NCBI GenBank assembly: GCA_001493195.1
Contig: FAXN01000046.1
Span: forward strand, 1 to 60,470
Origin: Sulfurovum sp. enrichment culture clone C5
Lineage (GTDB): Bacteria > Campylobacterota > Campylobacteria > Campylobacterales > Sulfurovaceae
Direction of reading: 5' to 3'
DNA length: 60,470 bases
Positions 55,425 through 60,470 of this stretch are shown piece after piece (the first letter of the stretch is position 1; each line of letters starts with the position of its first letter). The notes beneath the pieces are model-generated. The model searched no databases. It saw nothing but the letters and a program-made list of their open reading frames with translations, and was not told the DNA's origin. Position numbers and translations under genes: made by a program.

Positions 55425-55916
55425 TTATTGTTCTTTTAAAATATCATTTAAAACTTCCATTTGCATATGTGCATCATCTCCTACTACATCTTTTATGGAT
55501 TTAGTATCATCGCTTATGACTACTCCATTTGATTTTAATCTATCTAATAAAACTTGTTTATCCGTGTGGCTTACTTGAGCCAACTCAGCAATAGATGCTT
55601 TTGCCAATACTTTTACTGGAATCATAAAAGGTTTCTCTTTTTCATCTCCACCTAAATTGATAAAACTTAAACCCAAAACTAAAACAAAAACACCAACTAT
55701 GGTTTTCCCCATAATGTTATTAAACATTTGTTTAAAACCTTTGATATTTATCATGATATGCAAAATAGCACCGACTACCATTGTAAACCCTAACCATTCG
55801 TGTGCAACTTTATTTAGTCCTGTATCTATATGAAAAAACATCAAAACCCCAGTAATTGCGATGAGCAAAAACGACCCTGTTAAAAGTGGAGTTACCCATT
55901 TTTTATCTATCGTCAT
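55425..55916 (-). CDS. DUF4405-like cytochrome b561-type membrane protein
   Basis: About 163 residues from ATG 55916 (MTIDKKWVTPLLTG; AAAGGAAAGAT precedes). The frame extends 14 codons upstream without an SD. Helices VTPLLTGSFLLIAITGVLMF, HEWLGFTMVVGAILHIMINI and TIVGVFVLVLGLSFINLG, with His in HEWLG and ILHIMINI as likely haem ligands, match DUF4405. The C-terminal third (about 100-163) is a soluble domain with VLAKASIAELAQVSHT, similar to small helical repeats seen in redox membrane proteins. Function unknown; probably an electron-transfer component. Confidence 0.72.
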   Translation of the reverse strand: MTIDKKWVTPLLTGSFLLIAITGVLMFFHIDTGLNKVAHEWLGFTMVVGAILHIMINIKGFKQMFNNIMGKTIVGVFVLVLGLSFINLGGDEKEKPFMIPVKVLAKASIAELAQVSHTDKQVLLDRLKSNGVVISDDTKSIKDVVGDDAHMQMEVLNDILKEQ

Positions 55917-56073
55917 ATCTTTCCTTTTGTATTTTATTTGAAAATTATATAACAGCAACCGTTAACAAAAGTAAACAAAATTATAATTTGATATTATAAA
56001 AATAAATATCTCGAACTAACCACTCCAAAAGCCACAAAAAGATAAAATTTTATAAATAAATCAAAGGGCGATT

Positions 56074-56751
56074 ATGTCAAAAATAAAATCCATGCTAATG
56101 CTTCAACAAGAGTTAAACGATAACACAAATGGACAAGGATGGGAAAAAGGTATTACCAAACAAGGAAAACCTATAGACTGGAAAAGATGTATACTGCTTG
56201 AATCGGCTGAACTTATAGAGTCTTATCCATGGAAACACTGGAAAAATATAGATGCCCCAGCAGACAAAGAAAACATAAAAATAGAAGTTGTTGATATATG
56301 GCATTTCGTAATGAGCGAAATACTCAAAATAAATGCAACGACATCAAACAAAACTATAGAAAATTTGATAGAAGAGATCAATAGTTTATCAAACTTTTCC
56401 ATGCTACAAAATCCATCAAATGAAATAGCAGATGATCACTTTGAACAAATAGCAAATATTGAAAATTTTATAAAAATACTTTTAAACAGTCAAGATTGGC
56501 AAGAGATGACCGATAGTTACTTTTTTATCGTATCTCAATCTGGATTGAATTTAGATAGCCTATATCAGCTATATATAGGAAAAAATATATTAAATAAATT
56601 TCGCCAAGACAATGGATACAAAGATGGTAGTTACAAAAAAATATGGGATGGAAAGGAAGATAATGTAATCATGCAAGAAATTCTCATGAATGATTCAAGC
56701 ATTACGCCACAACGCCTATATGAACAATTGAGTGAAATTTATCACTCATAA
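56074..56751 (+). CDS. dut: dimeric dUTPase (all-alpha NTP pyrophosphatase family)
   Basis: 225 residues. LLESAELIESYPWKHWK and KIEVVDIWHFVMSEIL give the acidic Mg-binding helices (ExxE, ExxD) of the dimeric dUTPase/dCTPase class known from Campylobacter and kinetoplastids, distinct from the trimeric beta-type Dut. It hydrolyses dUTP to dUMP and keeps uracil out of DNA. GGGCG precedes the ATG. Single gene, facing a lipoprotein gene on the opposite strand. Confidence 0.9.
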   Translation: MSKIKSMLMLQQELNDNTNGQGWEKGITKQGKPIDWKRCILLESAELIESYPWKHWKNIDAPADKENIKIEVVDIWHFVMSEILKINATTSNKTIENLIEEINSLSNFSMLQNPSNEIADDHFEQIANIENFIKILLNSQDWQEMTDSYFFIVSQSGLNLDSLYQLYIGKNILNKFRQDNGYKDGSYKKIWDGKEDNVIMQEILMNDSSITPQRLYEQLSEIYHS

Positions 56752-56759
56752 TCTAGGTG

Positions 56760-57371
56760 TTAGAGTGATTTGATGATATTTTTCAAAACACTCCCGTCTT
56801 TATCTACTATAATTTCATTTGCCATTCTAATGCTTTTATTGGCATCAAAACCACACTCTACCCCACATCTCATATTTCCTATAATGTAATATTTACCTTT
56901 TGGCATATTGGCAAAACTAAAATCACCTTTTTGATTTGATTTTATAAATTTTACAAAATTATAAATTTTACTATCAATGTTTCTGTTAGATTCATTGGAA
57001 TAGTAATTTTCATTAAACCATTTTTTTGAATACTTGGTTTGAGGGATAAGGTAAATATTGGAATATGAACCATTTATGAGCTGTCCACTTTGTAATCTTA
57101 TAGCTATTTTCCCAAAAATATTTGAATTACCAACTTGAGGCAAACTATAAAATTCTTTTAATTCTTCTTCTCCAATTGCAACTTCATTGATTTGCAAATC
57201 CGATAAATCAACACTTTGATCTTGTTCTTCTTTTGGAGGCCAATTTTCATCAAATTTCTCTAATTGATTTGTTTGTTGCAAAACAGGTTGGATCGAATCT
57301 GAATTTTTTGTACAACCAACTATTAAAAAAAATGTGACTGCCGATAATAATATTTTACTTATTTTTTTCAT
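56760..57371 (-). CDS. lipoprotein of unknown function
   Basis: About 203 residues from ATG 57371, with AGGA eight bases upstream lying inside the end of mnmE. An ATG-like start 18 bp further up is less likely. Signal peptide with lipobox VGCTKNSD, acidic proline-poor spacer, then a beta-rich domain with FGKIAIRLQSGQLINGSYSN and FANMPKGKYYIIGNMRCG, which looks like a carboxypeptidase-regulatory/FN3-like fold. Overlaps mnmE, so co-transcribed, though in other Campylobacterota this spot varies. Confidence 0.68.
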   Translation of the reverse strand: MKKISKILLSAVTFFLIVGCTKNSDSIQPVLQQTNQLEKFDENWPPKEEQDQSVDLSDLQINEVAIGEEELKEFYSLPQVGNSNIFGKIAIRLQSGQLINGSYSNIYLIPQTKYSKKWFNENYYSNESNRNIDSKIYNFVKFIKSNQKGDFSFANMPKGKYYIIGNMRCGVECGFDANKSIRMANEIIVDKDGSVLKNIIKSL

Positions 57372-57373
57372 TT

Positions 57374-58714
57374 TTATTTTCCTAAACAAAATTCACTAAA
57401 CATTTTATCCAATATATCTTCATTATCATAAGGTTTTGAGATAGAAGATATAGATTTGATTGCCTCGGTCAAATGATACGAAAACAGTTCAAGCTCTTCA
57501 CTTAGTAGTGGTTTTTTAGCATCTTTGATAAAATTTATAGTCTTTGCAACAGCTTCTATTTGTCTATTTGAAACGAGCATAATCTCATCTCCAACAGATA
57601 TACTGTTCAATATATTTTCTAATTTCTTGCTAAGTACATTAGAATCTGTTTTTATACTTATACTTGATATCTCATAATCATCTAAAAAAATATTATACAA
57701 TTTTCTTTCCAAATCTGATTTGTTCAACACTATCAAAATATGCTTTTGACTATCTAGATTTTTTATAATATCTGCTATATTGTCATCTTCCTCATCCCAT
57801 TCTCTTGATCCATCAAACAGAGCAATTACTATATCCGCATTATCGAGAGAAAGAAGGGATCTTTTTACTCCGATACTTTCTATCTCATCTATCGTATCCC
57901 TAATCCCAGCAGTATCAATAAGTCTGATAATATGAGTTCCGATTCTAATTCTCTCTTCGATGGTATCTCTCGTAGTCCCTGCTATATCGCTCACAATAGC
58001 TCTATCATAACTCAAAAGTGAATTTAACAAAGAACTTTTACCAACATTTGGTTTACCTATGATTGCAACATTAAAACCATCTATCAAACCATGTCTTCTC
58101 TTTGAACTCTCTAAGATATTTTCCAATTTTAATTCAAGGGTATTTAATTGATTTTGTATAGAAGAAATTATATCTTTTGGCAAATCTTCCTCGGCATAAT
58201 CTATCATAACTTCACTGTGTGCAAGTGCTAAAAGTAACAATTCCCGACTCTCGTCCACAAAAGTTCCCAATGAACCTTTCAACTGACGAGCTAAAATTTT
58301 TGCAGCATCTACACTTTGAGCTTCAATCATTTTAGCAATTGCTTCTGCTTGTGTTAAGTCTATCTTGCCATTTATGAATGCTCTTTTGGAAAATTCACCA
58401 GGCATTGCGAGCCTAGCTCCATTTTTCAAACTTATCTCTAAAATTTCATTTGCCACTATAGCTCCACCATGACATTGAAACTCAACTATATCTTCGCCCG
58501 TAAAGCTATTTGGTGATTTAAAATATAACATTACTACTTGGTCTATAATATCTTCTTCGTCTGATATGTATGCTAGATATGCGTATCTTGGTTTGATTTC
58601 ATCTTTTTTGGAAAGTTTTTTTGCAATTTGAAGTGCTTTTTCTCCACTTATCCTAACGATAGCGATAGAACCTACACCGTTTGCAGTAGCTATGGCAACA
58701 ATTGTTTCATTCAT
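57374..58714 (-). CDS. mnmE: tRNA modification GTPase MnmE
   Basis: 446 residues. N-terminal tetrahydrofolate-binding domain (GVGSIAIVRISG), helical domain, inserted G domain (G1 GKPNVGKSS, G2 AGTTRDT, G3 DTAG, G4 NKSD) and the C-terminal catalytic FCLGK motif with its Cys. With MnmG it installs the cmnm5 group on U34 of tRNAs. It belongs to the conserved yidC-jag-mnmE run of the phylum. Confidence 0.97.
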   Translation of the reverse strand: MNETIVAIATANGVGSIAIVRISGEKALQIAKKLSKKDEIKPRYAYLAYISDEEDIIDQVVMLYFKSPNSFTGEDIVEFQCHGGAIVANEILEISLKNGARLAMPGEFSKRAFINGKIDLTQAEAIAKMIEAQSVDAAKILARQLKGSLGTFVDESRELLLLALAHSEVMIDYAEEDLPKDIISSIQNQLNTLELKLENILESSKRRHGLIDGFNVAIIGKPNVGKSSLLNSLLSYDRAIVSDIAGTTRDTIEERIRIGTHIIRLIDTAGIRDTIDEIESIGVKRSLLSLDNADIVIALFDGSREWDEEDDNIADIIKNLDSQKHILIVLNKSDLERKLYNIFLDDYEISSISIKTDSNVLSKKLENILNSISVGDEIMLVSNRQIEAVAKTINFIKDAKKPLLSEELELFSYHLTEAIKSISSISKPYDNEDILDKMFSEFCLGK

Positions 58715-58717
58715 AAT

Positions 58718-59530
58718 CTATTTTTGTATAAAATCATTAACAACTATATATTTTTCACCATTCCTATTTGTTTTAATGGCAACATATTTAGTTGGGAACT
58801 CGTCTCTGAGTTTTTCTAGAGCTATTTGAACTAGAATTCCATCAAATGGTTTTGTTTTTGCTCTTCCCTCTTTTTTAACCAATTGTATAATTGGCTCTAA
58901 ATGCACGCAAATCATCTCTTTTTGAGAAGTTAAAAATCTAGCTATTTCAAGCTTTACAAATAATTCATATTTTGTATAAAGCCAATTAAATATCATATAA
59001 GATAAAGCATTGTATCTATAGCCTTCTTTGCCTATCAAAAGAGCAGCATCTTCGCCATCAATAAAGATCAGAGCTGTATTATCAACAACATCAACTTCAA
59101 TCGTATCTATGCTAAAACAACTTTTTGATAATAACTTTTTCAACTGTTTTTCGATTTCTTTTGCCAATGGTGCATTACAAGTAGGAGTTATACTATCAGA
59201 ACAGTTTTTATCTATATAACTTGTTGGTGCTGATTTTTCTTTAAAAAAATTCTCACTTACACTATCATCAATGATTTCAATTTTTTTAAATGTTTTGTCT
59301 ATCTTGTTTGTGTTATTTTCTTTTGTTATCTTTGGAGTTTCTGTGACGCTATTCTCATTTTTGTCTTTTAGAATATCTGCAACGATAATTGCATTTTTTT
59401 TACCCAATCCAAGAAAACCATTTGTTGGATTTTGGATAACTTCACATTGAAGCCCTAAAACTGAGCAACCAAAAAACTTTGATGCTTCTAGATAAGCATC
59501 TTCTAACGTTGGTGCTTCAAATTTTTTCAT
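58718..59530 (-). CDS. jag: Jag/KhpB RNA-binding protein
   Basis: 270 residues: jag_N domain (KFEAPTLEDAYLEAS..GFLGLGKKNAIIV), a linker of low complexity, a KH domain (IGKEGYRYNALSYMIFNWLY) and an R3H domain (KEGRAKTKPFDGILVQIALE). Binds RNA; linked to cell division and membrane biogenesis control through its place next to yidC. Its ATG overlaps the yidC stop by one base (TAATG). Confidence 0.93.
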   Translation of the reverse strand: MKKFEAPTLEDAYLEASKFFGCSVLGLQCEVIQNPTNGFLGLGKKNAIIVADILKDKNENSVTETPKITKENNTNKIDKTFKKIEIIDDSVSENFFKEKSAPTSYIDKNCSDSITPTCNAPLAKEIEKQLKKLLSKSCFSIDTIEVDVVDNTALIFIDGEDAALLIGKEGYRYNALSYMIFNWLYTKYELFVKLEIARFLTSQKEMICVHLEPIIQLVKKEGRAKTKPFDGILVQIALEKLRDEFPTKYVAIKTNRNGEKYIVVNDFIQK

Positions 59531-60470
59531 TAGTTGCCTTTATGATGATGGGCTTCTATTTCTTGAAGTTTATGTTTCTCATAAGCGAGATTCACAAACT
59601 TTTGTTGACCTATTGAAAGAATATTGTTTGTAATCCAATAAAGTACAAGTCCAGCTGGGAAAGTGATAAAAAATGCCGTCATCAATACTGGGAAAAATTT
59701 AAAAATTTTCTCTTGTAAAGGATCTGTAAAATTTGATGGAGTTATTTTTTGTTGATACCACATTGTAGCACCCATCAAAAGTGGCAAGATATAATATGGA
59801 TCCATTTTTGCCAAATCGTTTATCCAAAGCATCCAAGGAGCTCCTTGAAGCTCATCTGCATTCAATAAAACTCTATAAAGAGCAAAAAATATTGGTATTT
59901 GGAGTATTATAGGTAAACATCCGCCAAAAGGATTTGCTCCATGCTTCTTGTACAATTCCATCATTTTCATATTCATTTTTGATGGATCATCTTTGAATTT
60001 TTCTTTGATCTCTTTCATTTTTGGTGCAAGATCTTTAAGCTTTTGCATAGAGAGCATACCTTTGTAAGTTGGCCAAAAAAGTAAAATTTTAATGAAAATT
60101 GTAAATATTACTATAGCCCAACCCCAGTTTCCTACATAGTCATTTATCGAAGAGATGACTACAAAAAATGGCTTTGCAAGGAATGTAAACCAACCATATT
60201 CGATTACATCCGTTAATGCTGGAGATATAGAATTTAATGTTTTGTACTCTTTTGGTCCTATATATCCACTAACTTCAATTTTTCCAGTTCCGCCAACAAA
60301 TGCAAGTGGATTTTCATCACCATCTTCGAGTATAGCAACATCCATTCCATTTTTCAAATCAAAAAATAAAGAAGCATAATATCTATCAAAAGAGGAAACT
60401 ATGCTTGCTTTTTTGAAATTTTCAGTTGAAGACACATCACCATCTTCTAAAATCTTAATGGTATTATCTG
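59530..60470 (-). CDS. yidC: YidC/Oxa1 membrane protein insertase, C-terminal part
   Basis: The frame is open to the right edge (about 313 codons visible), so the start lies outside the window. The C-terminal insertase core is complete: NWGWAIVIFTIFIKILLFWP, KMMELYKKHGANPFGGCLPI, IPIFFALYRVLLNADEL, and a short basic tail (HHHKGN). The visible part of the periplasmic domain precedes TM2. In Gram-negative bacteria the full protein is about 520-550 residues. It inserts membrane proteins with or without SecYEG. Followed by jag and mnmE. Confidence 0.96.
   Translation of the reverse strand, partial: DNTIKILEDGDVSSTENFKKASIVSSFDRYYASLFFDLKNGMDVAILEDGDENPLAFVGGTGKIEVSGYIGPKEYKTLNSISPALTDVIEYGWFTFLAKPFFVVISSINDYVGNWGWAIVIFTIFIKILLFWPTYKGMLSMQKLKDLAPKMKEIKEKFKDDPSKMNMKMMELYKKHGANPFGGCLPIILQIPIFFALYRVLLNADELQGAPWMLWINDLAKMDPYYILPLLMGATMWYQQKITPSNFTDPLQEKIFKFFPVLMTAFFITFPAGLVLYWITNNILSIGQQKFVNLAYEKHKLQEIEAHHHKGN

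Overview
The window is AT-rich chromosomal DNA, almost certainly from a free-living Campylobacterota (epsilonproteobacterial) species of the Sulfurimonas/Sulfuricurvum/Arcobacter kind. The evidence is gene order and protein flavour: mnmE-jag-yidC, the run pheS-pheT-aroA-ispH-rpsA-serA, a fused CcsB-CcsA cytochrome c assembly protein, a dimeric all-alpha dUTPase, and a MlaA that lacks a lipobox. The genus cannot be fixed from the sequence. I saw no rRNA, tRNA or CRISPR array.

Layout. 1-6.3 kb: start of a ccsBA gene, then a six-gene operon read leftwards. It encodes an SHP-type oxygen-binding cytochrome c, a diheme cytochrome c (DHC), a cytochrome b fused to a second DHC domain, a Spy/CpxP-like periplasmic protein, an OmpR-type response regulator and a histidine kinase. 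A GTAAA-N6-GTAAA box lies upstream of the first gene. 6.4-7.75 kb: tandem duplication of a REP-associated tyrosine transposase (RAYT) with its paired palindromes. 7.8-17.9 kb: housekeeping genes (YcgN family, polA, uvrA, TauE, patatin lipoprotein, DJ-1/PfpI, efp, RMD1). 17.9-23.3 kb: a TolC/adaptor/RND efflux operon whose RND pump is split into two genes. 23.4-32.7 kb: serA, rpsA, ispH, aroA, pheT, pheS (same strand, several coupled by 4-bp overlaps), then a divergent HIT gene. 32.8-37.0 kb: a 917-residue HEPN/NB-ARC/TPR protein directly behind argH. 37.1-41.0 kb: mlaA, mlaC, a TrkH/TrkA potassium system whose trkH seems to start with ACG, and a periplasmic rhodanese.

41.1-51.4 kb is an accessory island with every gene on the minus strand. 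It holds several small proteins of unknown role and a retron reverse transcriptase fused to a TOPRIM domain. A plausible msr-msd RNA and promoter sit directly upstream of the RT. Beside these are a HEPN-domain protein, an 835-residue PD-(D/E)XK-nuclease/ATPase, a decayed RAYT, an attC-like palindrome, and a repeated intergenic element carrying a -10-like box and a 14-codon mini-ORF. 51.5-60.5 kb is housekeeping again: purH, purL, a DUF4405 cytochrome, dut, a lipoprotein, mnmE, jag and the C-terminal part of yidC.

The most interesting content is the defence-like set (Ec67-type retron, two HEPN proteins, nuclease-ATPase), the repeat-punctuated cassette-like island around it, and the SHP/DHC respiratory operon that carries its own CpxPRA-like stress circuit. 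Only one gene-free stretch comes close to 300 bases (6187-6485). It holds the proposed regulatory box and palindromic repeats.
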